64,000 bases of DNA from Microbacterium sp. RURRCA19A. Its GTDB lineage: Bacteria; Actinomycetota; Actinomycetes; Actinomycetales; Microbacteriaceae. Shown here piece by piece: positions 17,105-25,090 of this stretch; within the stretch, counting starts at the first letter, position 1, and each line of letters begins with the position of its first letter. Under the pieces are notes generated by a model. The model was not told the origin of the DNA, ran no database searches, and saw only the letters and a program-made list of their open reading frames with translations. The position numbers and the translations under genes are program-made. Location: contig NZ_FTNQ01000004.1 in NCBI RefSeq assembly GCF_900156455.1, positions 124,001 through 188,000 on the forward strand, given 5' to 3'.

Positions 17105-18928
17105 GTGCCCGCGACCCCACCCTCCACGACCCCGCCCTCGCCGTCCCGTCCGCTGCGCGACTACGCCGCGATCGGCGACGGGCGGACGGTCGCGTTGATC
17201 GGGCTCGACGGCTCGGTCGACTGGCTGCCGCTTCCGAATCTTCACTCGCGCCCGGTGTTCGCCCGTCTCGTCGACGAGTCCGCGGGCGGGTGCATCGCGC
17301 TGGCTCCGATCGGGGACTACACGGTGACACGCCGCTACGTCGCCCGCACGAATGTCCTCGAGACCACGTTCACCACCGCGAGCGGAGTCGCGAAGCTCAC
17401 GGATGCCATGGTGACCGGCATCGCCGGACGACTGCCGTGGGCCGAGCTCGCGCGTCGTGTGGAGGGCGTGAAGGGCGAGGTCGAGTTCGCCTGGTGCGTG
17501 CAGCCCGGCACGATGCTCCGCTCGGCGGCCCCGTGGACCGAGCGCATCGACGGGTTCTCGATCATGCGGGTCGGCGACGTCTCGCTCGCCGTGGTGGGCC
17601 ACGAGCACGGCATCCACGGGGAACCCGACGAACGCAGCGAGAGCATCTCGGGCACATTCACGACTGGGAAGGGCTCGCGCCATCTCCTCGTGATCGCCGC
17701 GACCGAGGGGGAGCCGCTGCGCATCCCCGACGCGCTGAACGTGGACCGCGGCATCGACCGCACGATCGCCGGCTGGACCCTGTGGTCGGACGAGTTCTCG
17801 TACGACGGTCCCTGGGCGGACGACGTCCAGCGCAGCGCGCTCGCCCTGAAGCTGCTCCTGTTCAGCCCCACCGGCGCGATCGCCGCCGCCGCCACCACAT
17901 CGCTCCCCGAGAACCCGCGCGGGGGCAAGAACTGGGACTACCGCTTCGCCTGGGTGCGCGACCTCGCCTACACCGCGCACGCCTGGGTCGGATTCGGTCT
18001 GCGCGAGGAGACCCACGCCGCGCTGTCGTGGATGCTGCGCACGATCCGCGCCAACGGTCCCGAGGTGCAGGTGATGTACACGCTCGACGGCGCCGCCGAG
18101 ATCGGCCTGGAGAAGCACGAGGTCCCGGGGTGGAACGGCATCCCGCCGGTCGTCACCGGCAACCCGGCCCAGGGCCAGCTTCAGCTCGGTGTGTACGGCG
18201 ATCTCATCGCGATCTGCCGCACCTACGTCGAGGCCGGAAACCGTCTCGACATCCCGACCGGGCGGCTCCTCGCCGACGTCGCGGACCGCACGTGCGACCT
18301 GTGGCGACGCGCGGACTCGGGGATGTGGGAGCTGCCCGAGATCGAGCACTACACGTCGTCGAAGATGGGCTGCTGGAAGGCGCTCGACGATGCGCAATGG
18401 CTCGCGGACGGTGGGCACATCCCGGACAACGGCGACCGCTGGCGCGTGGAGCGCGACCGCATCCACGCCTGGGTCGAGGAGAACTGCTGGTCGGAGACGC
18501 TGCAGGCGTACACGCTGCGCCCCGGTTCCGACGACCTCGACGCCTCGGTGCTCCTGCACGCCCCCACCGGTTTCGACCGGGGCGAGCGCATGTCGAGAAC
18601 CGTGGATGCCATCACCGAACGCCTCGGCACCGACGACCACCTGGTGTATCGCTACACCGGCATGGACCAGGAGGAGCACACGTTCGTCGCGTGCGCGTTC
18701 TGGCGCGCCACCGCCCTGGCCTGCGTCGGTCGCCACGCCGAGGCGATCGAGGCGATGGATGCGCTCGTCGCACAGGCCAACGATGTCGGCATGTACTCGG
18801 AGATGATCGCCGAGGACGACGGGGCCTTCTGGGGCAACCTTCCGCAGGCGCTCAGTCATCTCGCGCTCATCAACGCCGCCCTCGTCATCCGCGAGGTGGT
18901 CGACGAGGCCGACCTCGGCAACCGCTGA
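17105..18928 (+). CDS. Glycoside hydrolase family 15 protein (glucoamylase/trehalase-like)
   Basis: A 607-residue GH15 enzyme with an N-terminal beta-sandwich (DYAAIGDGRTVALIGLDGSVDWLPLPN) and an alpha/alpha-barrel from about residue 220 (GGKNWDYRFAWVRDLAYTAHAW). Acidic motifs expected to carry the catalytic glutamates are EIGLEKHEVPGW near 340 and MDQEEHTFVACAFW near 525. Actinobacterial relatives hydrolyse trehalose or maltodextrins, so trehalase is a fair alternative to glucoamylase. The GTG start has TAGCGT six bases upstream and no Shine-Dalgarno, suggesting leaderless mRNA. Dps lies divergent and an SDR follows 53 bases downstream. Confidence 0.9.
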   Translation: MPATPPSTTPPSPSRPLRDYAAIGDGRTVALIGLDGSVDWLPLPNLHSRPVFARLVDESAGGCIALAPIGDYTVTRRYVARTNVLETTFTTASGVAKLTDAMVTGIAGRLPWAELARRVEGVKGEVEFAWCVQPGTMLRSAAPWTERIDGFSIMRVGDVSLAVVGHEHGIHGEPDERSESISGTFTTGKGSRHLLVIAATEGEPLRIPDALNVDRGIDRTIAGWTLWSDEFSYDGPWADDVQRSALALKLLLFSPTGAIAAAATTSLPENPRGGKNWDYRFAWVRDLAYTAHAWVGFGLREETHAALSWMLRTIRANGPEVQVMYTLDGAAEIGLEKHEVPGWNGIPPVVTGNPAQGQLQLGVYGDLIAICRTYVEAGNRLDIPTGRLLADVADRTCDLWRRADSGMWELPEIEHYTSSKMGCWKALDDAQWLADGGHIPDNGDRWRVERDRIHAWVEENCWSETLQAYTLRPGSDDLDASVLLHAPTGFDRGERMSRTVDAITERLGTDDHLVYRYTGMDQEEHTFVACAFWRATALACVGRHAEAIEAMDALVAQANDVGMYSEMIAEDDGAFWGNLPQALSHLALINAALVIREVVDEADLGNR

Positions 18929-18981
18929 CCTTCCCCCGCCGCGGCGGCCCACGCTTCGGCATCCCCCTGAAAGGACTCGCC

Positions 18982-19875
18982 ATGACCAGTCAGTACACCT
19001 TCACCGATCCCGCGAAGCTCTACGCCGACATCGAGCCGTCGAAGCAGCACCAGTCCGAGCCCGGCCTGGATGCCGAGATGTCGCCCCGGGCCGCGCTCGG
19101 CGAGGACACCTACGTCGGCAGCGGCCGACTCGAGGGCCGCAAAGCCCTCATCACGGGCGCCGACTCCGGTATCGGTGCGGCGACCGCGATCGCCTTCGCC
19201 CGGGAGGGGGCTTCGGTGGCGATGTCGTACCTGCCCGAGGAGAAGGAGGATGCCGATCGCATCGCCGGTATCCTGCGCGAGGCCGGTGCGACCGTCGTGC
19301 AGATCCCCGGCGATCTCCGCGACCCCGAGTACTGCCGCGCGCTCGTCGCGCAGGCGGTCGCGGAACTCGGCGGCCTCGACATCGTCGTGAACAACGGCGG
19401 CAAGCAGCTGTTCAACGAGGACCTCACGACCCTCACCGACGAGCAGTTCGACGCCACGTTCAAGACGAACGTCTACGCGATGTTCTGGATCACCAAGGCG
19501 GCGCTGCCGCACCTGCCGGCCGGGTCCGCGATCATCAACACGACGTCGATCCAGGCGTACTCCCCGTCCGCGATCCTCGTCGACTACGCCTCGACGAAGG
19601 CGACGATCAACGCGTTCACGAAGGCTCTCGGTCAGCAGCTGGCACCGAAGGGCATCCGGGTCAACGCCGTCGCCCCGGGCCCGATCTGGACCCCGCTGCA
19701 GGTGTCGGACGGCCAGCCCCAGGAGAAGGTCGCCGAGTTCGGCGAGGAGACGCCCCTCGGCCGTATGGGGCAGCCCGCCGAGCTCGCCCCGGCGTACGTC
19801 TACCTGGCATCCGCGGAATCGAGCTACGTCATCGGCGAGACGCTGAACGTCAACGGCGGGATGCCGACCCCGTGA
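18982..19875 (+). CDS. SDR family oxidoreductase (general-stress type)
   Basis: A 297-residue short-chain dehydrogenase with an N-terminal extension of about 45 residues before the Rossmann core. The cofactor motif is TGADSGIGAATA. NNGG is the structural motif (NNAG in the family). The catalytic Ser is in NTTSIQAYSPS and YASTK supplies Tyr and Lys. The extension and PEEKEDA loop are typical of the B. subtilis YdaD/YhdF-like stress SDRs. AAAGGA precedes the ATG. Located 53 bases after the GH15 gene, so co-transcription is possible. Confidence 0.9.
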   Translation: MTSQYTFTDPAKLYADIEPSKQHQSEPGLDAEMSPRAALGEDTYVGSGRLEGRKALITGADSGIGAATAIAFAREGASVAMSYLPEEKEDADRIAGILREAGATVVQIPGDLRDPEYCRALVAQAVAELGGLDIVVNNGGKQLFNEDLTTLTDEQFDATFKTNVYAMFWITKAALPHLPAGSAIINTTSIQAYSPSAILVDYASTKATINAFTKALGQQLAPKGIRVNAVAPGPIWTPLQVSDGQPQEKVAEFGEETPLGRMGQPAELAPAYVYLASAESSYVIGETLNVNGGMPTP

Positions 19876-19880
19876 GCCCC

Positions 19881-19950
19881 CGGCCCGGTCCGGGCCGCTG
19901 AGTGTCCAAGACACGCGGACGAGCCGCCGTGGCATCCGCGTGTCTTGGAC
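19881..19950. terminator. Double hairpin between convergent genes
   Basis: A small hairpin (CGGCCCG/CGGGCCG, 19881-19897) is followed by 16-bp perfect arms at 19904-19919 and 19935-19950 (GTCCAAGACACGCGGA and complement) with a 15-base loop. Placed to stop both the SDR and the GNAT gene. Confidence 0.75.
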
Positions 19951-19976
19951 GCTGAACCGGGGGAACGACGCGCGCG

Positions 19977-20438
19977 TCAGGTCAGGGGCTTGCGGTAGAA
20001 GATCTCTCCGTCGGCGGTGGTCTCGGTGCGGTGGTAGCCCTCGCGCTCGTAGAGGCGCTGGTTGGCTTCGCTCAGGCCACCCGTGAACAGCTCGGCCTCG
20101 GTGGCGCCGGCCCGACGGCCGCGCTCCTCGACCGCGGCGAGCAGTGCGGAGCCCAGTCCGCCGCCCTGCTGATCTGGGGCGATGGCGAGCCGGCCGATCA
20201 GCAGCAGCTCGCCGTCCCGCCGCGCGCGGACGGCGCCCACGATCCGCTCGCCCTGGAGAGCCACGCAACCGAGGTTCTCCACGAGCTCGGCCTCGAGCTC
20301 TTCGAGCGTCTGAGTGAGCGGCGGCATGTCGGGGTCGCCGTAGATGAGGGCTTCCCCGGCGAAGGCGGCGCGCTGGATCGTCAGGACCTCTCCGGCGTCG
20401 TCAGTGTGGATGTCACGGATCACGGGCGAGTCGGTCAC
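19977..20438 (-). CDS. GNAT family N-acetyltransferase
   Basis: A 153-residue GNAT enzyme that would transfer an acetyl group from acetyl-CoA to an unknown amine. The acetyl-CoA binding motif A is IGRLAIAPDQQGGGLGSALLAAVEERGR (about 80-108), and the terminal motif is LYEREGYHRTE. The GTG start at 20438 has AAAGGAA about nine bases upstream. Monocistronic; divergent from the interrupted AraC gene. Confidence 0.9.
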   Translation of the reverse strand: MTDSPVIRDIHTDDAGEVLTIQRAAFAGEALIYGDPDMPPLTQTLEELEAELVENLGCVALQGERIVGAVRARRDGELLLIGRLAIAPDQQGGGLGSALLAAVEERGRRAGATEAELFTGGLSEANQRLYEREGYHRTETTADGEIFYRKPLT

Positions 20439-20557
20439 GGTCTCGATTCCTTTGCGGTGGGTGAACTATCGGTGCCGGTGTGAGAATGCCGGGTCGTGCG
20501 GGAGGTTAACTACTATGGCGGTGGCGCAGTCGAGCGGGAGCGAGGTGCCGCACGTCC

Positions 20558-21490
20558 ATGAGCAGCGACTACTTCGACGAGCGCATGCGCACGGCCGAAC
20601 CCGCCGAGGCCCTCGCCTGGCTGCAGACGCAGTACGGGCGGGTCGATCTGCGGGCCGACGACGGCGCGATCGGGGAGCGCGCCGTCGGTGACTGCGGCTT
20701 CGCCCTGCGCCGACTCCTGTGGGACTGTCGCGCCGAGGTGGTGTACGGCGCCGACCGCTTCTTCTTCGCCACCTCCACCCCGGGCTACACCTGGCGCATC
20801 GGATCGGCGACGGGGGAGTTCAGCGTCGAGCCGGGCGTCATCCAGCCGGGCGACGAGATGGTGGGCAACGCCCACGGCACCGCCGTCGAGATGGTCGCTT
20901 TCGACCCGGCGCATCTGACCGAGGCCGCGCGCACGATCTACGGGGACGACACCCTCTAGGTGCGTTTCGCCGGCAGGGGACCGGTGTCGTCGCGGATGAG
21001 GGACTACTGGCTCGCCACCCTGCGCTGGTCGTTCACGCAGGTCCCCCTCCTCGGCGAACCCCTCGTGCGCGCCCATGTCCATCGGGCGCTCGTCTCCGCC
21101 ACTCTCGAGGCGTTCCCGCTGGTCGGCGATCCGAGGGAGCGCCGGGCGTCGGCGCTCGAGCAGGCCGCCATCTACGCCGCGGCGACCAGCTGGATGGACG
21201 ACCACGCCTCTCTGCCGGTCACCGCCGACGACGCGGCGCGGGCGGCGGGGACGTCGGCCGCAGGGCTCCGCCGTGCGTTCGCGGCGAACGGGCACCTCGC
21301 CTCGACTCCCGAGGAGTACCTCGCGCAGGCCCGCGTCAGCGCCGCGCACGCCGACCTGGTCGCCGCCGATCCGACGCGGACGACGCTCGCCGAGATCGCC
21401 CTGCGGTGGGGGTTCGCGGATCTCGCCGGATTCGCGTCCATCTACCGCGCCGCGTACGGCACGGATCCCCGGGCGACCCTCGAGCGCTGA
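20558..21490 (+). pseudogene. AraC family regulator interrupted by an in-frame TAG
   Basis: Two reading frames in the same phase (20558-20959, 133 codons, and 20960-21490 from a GTG, 176 codons) together form one AraC regulator of about 310 residues. They are separated only by TAG at 20957-20959. The upstream half is the N-terminal domain ending TIYGDDTL; the downstream half begins VRFAGRG and holds the double helix-turn-helix (DDAARAAGTSAAGLRRAF; LAEIALRWGFADLAGFASIYRAAYG). The intact paralogue at 40326-41267 reads GDDTLRVR at the same point, so the stop replaces one codon. TAG abuts a GTG, so reinitiation could still make a free DNA-binding half. Confidence 0.85.
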
Positions 21491-21491
21491 C

Positions 21492-21752
21492 TCAACGATC
21501 GCGGTCGGTGTACTCGCCCGGACGTCCGGTGTCCTCGCGCGACTCGTCGCCCGAGGGGAGCTGCACGTCCGTGTAGGACCCCGCCTCGTCCGAACGCGGA
21601 CGGGCGTCGGTGCCGTCGGCGCGCTGACTGTCGACGTATTCACCGGGAGCGTCGAGGTTGCTTCCTGCCTCCTCGCCGTCCGGCAGCTGGACTTCGGTGT
21701 ACTCGCCCTCGTCGGGTCCGGTGCCGTGTCCGGTGGTGTCGCGATCGCCCAT
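21492..21752 (-). CDS. Acidic protein of four exact 21-residue repeats
   Basis: An 86-residue hydrophilic acidic protein with no match that I recognise. Tyrosines at residues 18, 39, 60 and 81 mark a strict 21-residue period. Units read G-E/S-Y-T/V-E/D-x-Q, with VQLPxGxE completing units one and three. There is no signal peptide or membrane helix, and the composition suggests intrinsic disorder. It begins next to a gene for a small hydrophobic protein and ends one base from the broken AraC gene. Coding status is supported by the periodicity itself. Confidence 0.7.
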   Translation of the reverse strand: MGDRDTTGHGTGPDEGEYTEVQLPDGEEAGSNLDAPGEYVDSQRADGTDARPRSDEAGSYTDVQLPSGDESREDTGRPGEYTDRDR

Positions 21753-21893
21753 GATGCGCCTTTCTCGTGGTGACGGAACCGAGGCTAGACCGCGCGCCCT
21801 CCGCCCACCGGGTGCTTGACACGCGCGTGCCCCGGCCTCCGCCGTCTGTCAAGGGAGAGCGGCGATCCGCACCGCAGGACCAGAGTGGATGCC

Positions 21894-22052
21894 ATGCCAG
21901 CTCTCGCCATCCTCCTCATCGTCGTCGGTCTCGTCTTCCTGTTCCTCGGCATCTTCGTCGAGGCCGTGAAGTTCCTGCTCTGGATCGGGATCATCATCCT
22001 CATCGTCGGCGTCATCGCCGCCCTGCTGCGCTTCGTGCGCCGCAACACCTGA
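21894..22052 (+). CDS. Small hydrophobic membrane protein, 52 aa
   Basis: A 52-residue protein consisting of two membrane helices (residues 3-21 and 26-46) ending in a basic tail RFVRRNT. The composition is L, I, V and F rich, as in the small stress-linked hydrophobic proteins of Actinobacteria; function unknown. The ATG at 21894 is used, but GTG at 21885 is in frame and better spaced from AGGA, giving 55 residues. Confidence 0.7.
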   Translation: MPALAILLIVVGLVFLFLGIFVEAVKFLLWIGIIILIVGVIAALLRFVRRNT

Positions 22053-22060
22053 CCGATCGT

Positions 22061-22081
22061 CTCTTCTCAGTTCGAGAAGAG
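22061..22081. terminator. Small hairpin between convergent genes
   Basis: CTCTTCTC (22061-22068) pairs with GAGAAGAG (22074-22081) across a 5-base loop. It overlaps the 3' end of the epimerase gene and follows the small membrane protein gene. Confidence 0.5.
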
Positions 22082-23086
22082 GTCGCGGGCCCGGGGCCGG
22101 CGCACGGATGCCACCGCGTCCAGCGCCGGCCCCAGCTCGTCGTAGGCGAAGGCGAAGCCCGCGCGCGTCAGCACGGCGGGCTCGGCCCACCGACTCTTCA
22201 GCACCAACTCGGGCTCGTTGCGGAGGATCGCCATGGCGGGGTCGAGCATCCAGCGGTACGCCGGGAGGCCCACGGGCATCCCCGCGACGCGGCGCACCTC
22301 GCGCATCAGGGTGCGGTTGTCGCTCACGCCGGGTGCGGCGAGGTTCACCGGCCCCGAGATGTCGTCACGGTCGCGCAGGAAGCGGACGGATGCCACGACA
22401 TCGTCGATGTGGATCCAACTGAAGCGCTGGCGTCCCCGCGTGCGGTGCCACGACGACCACACAGGTCCGCTCGGCCGCGCCCCGATCCCGCGATAGCGGC
22501 GGTGGGGGAACCACCAGCTGTCGATCTGGGGACCGCCGAGACCCAGTCGCCCCAGCGCGAAGAGCATGCGTGTCGCCGGCCCGTCGCCGAGGACGATCGC
22601 CATGCGGAGGGCGACACGGCGGGTGGCGGGGAGGTCGCCGTCGAAGAACGCCCGCTCCCAGCTCGTCGCCACGTCCACGGAGAACCCGTCGCCGATCACG
22701 CCGTCGATCTCGTCGTTGCCGCTCTCGGTCTCATGGCGGTAGATGGTGGCGGTCGAGGCGTTCATCCACACGCGTGGGGGGTGTGCGGCATCCCGGACCG
22801 CCCGGTGGAGCGCGCGCGTCGTGTCGACCCGGGACCGCAGGATCTCGTCGCGATTCGCGGCCGTGTAGCGGCACGACACGATGCGCCCGGCGAGGTTCAC
22901 GAGCACGTCGGCGCCGTCGATCACCCGCGCGATCCCGACCGGGTCCGCCCAGGTCGCGGTGCCGGTGCGGCCGATCGTGGCGACGTCGTAGCCGTCCTCG
23001 CGGAACGCCGCCACGAGTGCCTGACCGACGAAACCGCTCGCGCCGGCGATCACGACGCGGCGCGGGGTGCCCGGGGAGCTCGTCAT
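22067..23086 (-). CDS. TIGR01777/SDR39U1 family epimerase
   Basis: A 339-residue NAD(P)-binding protein of the extended SDR39U1 class. The Rossmann motif is IAGASGFVGQAL at the N-terminus. GADVLVNLAGRIVSCRYTAANRDEILRSRVDTTRAL is characteristic of TIGR01777. The C-terminal DUF1731-like region includes FSWIHIDDVVASVRFL and WAEPAVLTRAGFAFAY. The substrate is unknown. Its ATG has TAGGCT exactly six bases upstream and no Shine-Dalgarno, so it is likely leaderless. Confidence 0.9.
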   Translation of the reverse strand: MTSSPGTPRRVVIAGASGFVGQALVAAFREDGYDVATIGRTGTATWADPVGIARVIDGADVLVNLAGRIVSCRYTAANRDEILRSRVDTTRALHRAVRDAAHPPRVWMNASTATIYRHETESGNDEIDGVIGDGFSVDVATSWERAFFDGDLPATRRVALRMAIVLGDGPATRMLFALGRLGLGGPQIDSWWFPHRRYRGIGARPSGPVWSSWHRTRGRQRFSWIHIDDVVASVRFLRDRDDISGPVNLAAPGVSDNRTLMREVRRVAGMPVGLPAYRWMLDPAMAILRNEPELVLKSRWAEPAVLTRAGFAFAYDELGPALDAVASVRRPRARDLFSN

Positions 23087-23140
23087 CCGGCCAGCCTAGG
23101 GGTGGCGGGAGGGCCTCCGCCCGGCTGACACAATGGGGGC

Positions 23141-23737
23141 ATGCGACGACAGGACCGGGGCACGCGCGTCGTGCGCGGGGCGGTCGCCGCGACCGTGGCG
23201 ACGTTCGTCGCCCTCCTGTCCCACCTCACCGCCGGCGGGGCGGTGCCCGGGATCTTCGGGATCGTCGTGCCGCTCGCCCTCTCCTTCGTCGTGTGCGTCG
23301 CCTTCGCCGGACGCCGTCCCTCGCTCCTGCGGCTCGGGCCGGCGGTCGCGCTCAGCCAGGTGCTCTTCCACGCCCTCTTCGTCCTCGGCACCTACGACAC
23401 GGGGCGTGCGACGCACGTCCACGGTGTCGCGACCGTGCTGGACGGCCCTGCCGGCCCCCTCGTGACCGCGGATGCCACGATGGGCGGCTGGCACCTCGTC
23501 GCCGCCGCGGTGACCACCCTGGCCCTGCACCGGGGTGAGACCACCGTGGCGCTGCTCCGGCTGCTCGCGGACCGCCTCGTGCTCTGGCTGCGTGCCCGTG
23601 CCGCGATCATCGCCACCGGCCCGGCTCCGGTTCCGCTGCGCCGTGTCCACGTCGTCCTGATCGAGGTCGTCCGCCCGATCTCGCTGCTGCTCACCGCCTC
23701 CCTCCGGCGACGCGGGCCACCCCTCTTCGCGCTCTGA
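23141..23737 (+). CDS. Integral membrane protein at the head of the copper locus
   Basis: A 198-residue protein of unknown family. Hydrophobic segments fall near residues 12-32, 35-54, 65-85 and 118-135, and a basic region with LRARAAII follows. Two histidines (ATHVHG) and GGWHLVAAAVTTLALHRGE may bind metal. CACAAT lies six bases before the ATG, suggesting leaderless initiation. It ends at a hairpin 250 bases before copC, so it may be a separate transcript, although its position and histidines suggest a metal role. Confidence 0.7.
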   Translation: MRRQDRGTRVVRGAVAATVATFVALLSHLTAGGAVPGIFGIVVPLALSFVVCVAFAGRRPSLLRLGPAVALSQVLFHALFVLGTYDTGRATHVHGVATVLDGPAGPLVTADATMGGWHLVAAAVTTLALHRGETTVALLRLLADRLVLWLRARAAIIATGPAPVPLRRVHVVLIEVVRPISLLLTASLRRRGPPLFAL

Positions 23738-23742
23738 CGCCC

Positions 23743-23765
23743 CGCTCCCCGTCCCGAGGGGAGCG
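23743..23765 (+). terminator. Hairpin after the membrane protein gene
   Basis: CGCTCCCC and GGGGAGCG form an 8-bp stem with a 7-base loop, six bases after the stop. The following 220 bases up to copC show no convincing gene. Confidence 0.55.
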
Positions 23766-23988
23766 ACGCCGCTGACCCTGCGCCTCGCGGGGCGGTCGGT
23801 GAGGCGCGAGCAGAGCTTCACGTCTCCGACATCCACCGGGGCCGTCGCGCGCAGCGCGCGGGCTCCCGCGTCCGCGTCCGAGCGGGCGCGGGTCCGCACG
23901 GCCCTCGGCGTCCACGTCCGGCGCGCTCTCGTGCGCTTCCGCGCGGACGCCGTTCGACGGATGCTCCGGCATCCCGAAAGAGGTTCCC

Positions 23989-24546
23989 ATGCATCGCCTC
24001 CGCGTCGTCGCGGCGGGGATCGCCGTGGCCGCCGTCGCCGTCCTGGCGTCGGTCGTCCCGGCATCCGCCCACGACGAACTGCTCTCCAGCTCACCCTCCA
24101 CGGGTGAGCGCCTGCCCAGCGCTCCCGATGAGATCTCGCTGAGGTTCTCCGCCGACGTCATGGACGTCGGTGCACAGGTGATCGTCGCCGACGGCGACGG
24201 CACCGACTGGGTGGCGGCCGACCCGGTCGTGGCATCCGGGACCGTCTCGGTGCTCCTCCAGGGAGGGATGCCGGTCGCCGGGTACGAGGTGCGCTGGCGC
24301 GTCGTCTCCGTCGACGGCCACCCCATCTCGGGGGTCATCCCGTTCACCGTCGGCGACGCCGCGCCCCTGGAACGGATCGCGGCCTCGACCGCGCCGTCTC
24401 CGGAGGCGGCTCCCGCCTCCACCGACGACGCCGGGATTCCCCGCGTCGTCGTCATCGCCGCGATCGGGGCGGGCCTCGCGCTCGCCGTGTTCCTCGCGGT
24501 CACTCTTCTCCTCCGTCGCCGCGGCCCCCGCGGCGGCCACTCCTGA
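23989..24546 (+). CDS. copC: CopC family copper-binding protein
   Basis: A 185-residue secreted and then membrane-tethered CopC protein. A signal peptide (1-27, ending VPASA) leaves a mature N-terminal HDELLSSSP; the first His and the later VDGHPISG supply the Cu(II) site of this family. The cupredoxin-like domain covers about 28-125, an Ala/Pro/Ser linker follows, and a C-terminal membrane helix (about 150-172) ends in RRRGPRGGHS. AAAGAGG precedes the ATG. It is followed after ten bases by the PCu(A)C gene, so periplasm-side copper is probably handed between them. Confidence 0.92.
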   Translation: MHRLRVVAAGIAVAAVAVLASVVPASAHDELLSSSPSTGERLPSAPDEISLRFSADVMDVGAQVIVADGDGTDWVAADPVVASGTVSVLLQGGMPVAGYEVRWRVVSVDGHPISGVIPFTVGDAAPLERIAASTAPSPEAAPASTDDAGIPRVVVIAAIGAGLALAVFLAVTLLLRRRGPRGGHS

Positions 24547-24556
24547 AAGGTTCCCC

Positions 24557-25090
24557 ATGTCCGTTCGCACCACCTCCCTCCTGCGTCTGAGCGCCCTCGC
24601 CCTCGCCGCGACCGTCGCCCTCTCCGGATGCGCGTCGACCGCACCCGCACCCGCCGTGCCCGCGGCCGACTCCTTCTCGACCACCGATGTCTGGGTCAAG
24701 GCGGCCGACGCCGGGATGAGCGCGGGGTTCGGCGAGCTCCGCAACGACGGCGACACCGATCTCACGGTCGTGTCGGCCACGAGCCCCTCGACCTCGGCCA
24801 TGGAACTGCACGAGACCGTGCAGAACGAGTCCGGGCAGATGGTCATGCGCCCGGTCGAGGGCGGGTTCGTCATTCCCGCCCACGGCGCGATCACCCTCGA
24901 GCCCGGCGGTGACCACCTCATGTTCATGGACGTCACCACTCCGTTGCGCGTCGGCGACGAGACCACGATCACCCTGACGTTCTCGGACGATTCCACGGCC
25001 GAGATCACCGCACCCGTGAAGGAGTTCGCCGGCGCGAACGAGAACTACGAGGGCGACATGGACATGGGGTCCTCGGAGTCGGGTCACTGA
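24557..25090 (+). CDS. Copper chaperone PCu(A)C, lipoprotein
   Basis: A 177-residue PCu(A)C protein. The lipobox LSGC near residue 23 predicts a membrane-anchored lipoprotein. The Cu(I) site H-(M)-X10-M-X21-H-X-M is visible in MELHETV, the following MVMRPVEGG, and GGDHLMFMDV. Proteins of this family deliver copper to oxidases and, in Streptomyces, to exported cuproenzymes. The stop overlaps the DyP start by one base (TGATG). An acidic, methionine-rich tail (GDMDMGSSESGH) may be an extra copper ligand. Confidence 0.93.
   Translation: MSVRTTSLLRLSALALAATVALSGCASTAPAPAVPAADSFSTTDVWVKAADAGMSAGFGELRNDGDTDLTVVSATSPSTSAMELHETVQNESGQMVMRPVEGGFVIPAHGAITLEPGGDHLMFMDVTTPLRVGDETTITLTFSDDSTAEITAPVKEFAGANENYEGDMDMGSSESGH

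Noticed and set aside
20515-20691. Reading frame from ATG 20515 with a good GGGAGG
   Set aside because: Becomes Arg/Ala-rich nonsense overlapping the AraC N-terminal domain; kept only as a note that the AraC leader has two possible ATGs in different frames.
20957-20959. TAG as a readthrough or pyrrolysine codon
   Set aside because: No suppressor or pyl genes are visible, and the paralogue has an ordinary Arg here; a nonsense mutation is simpler.
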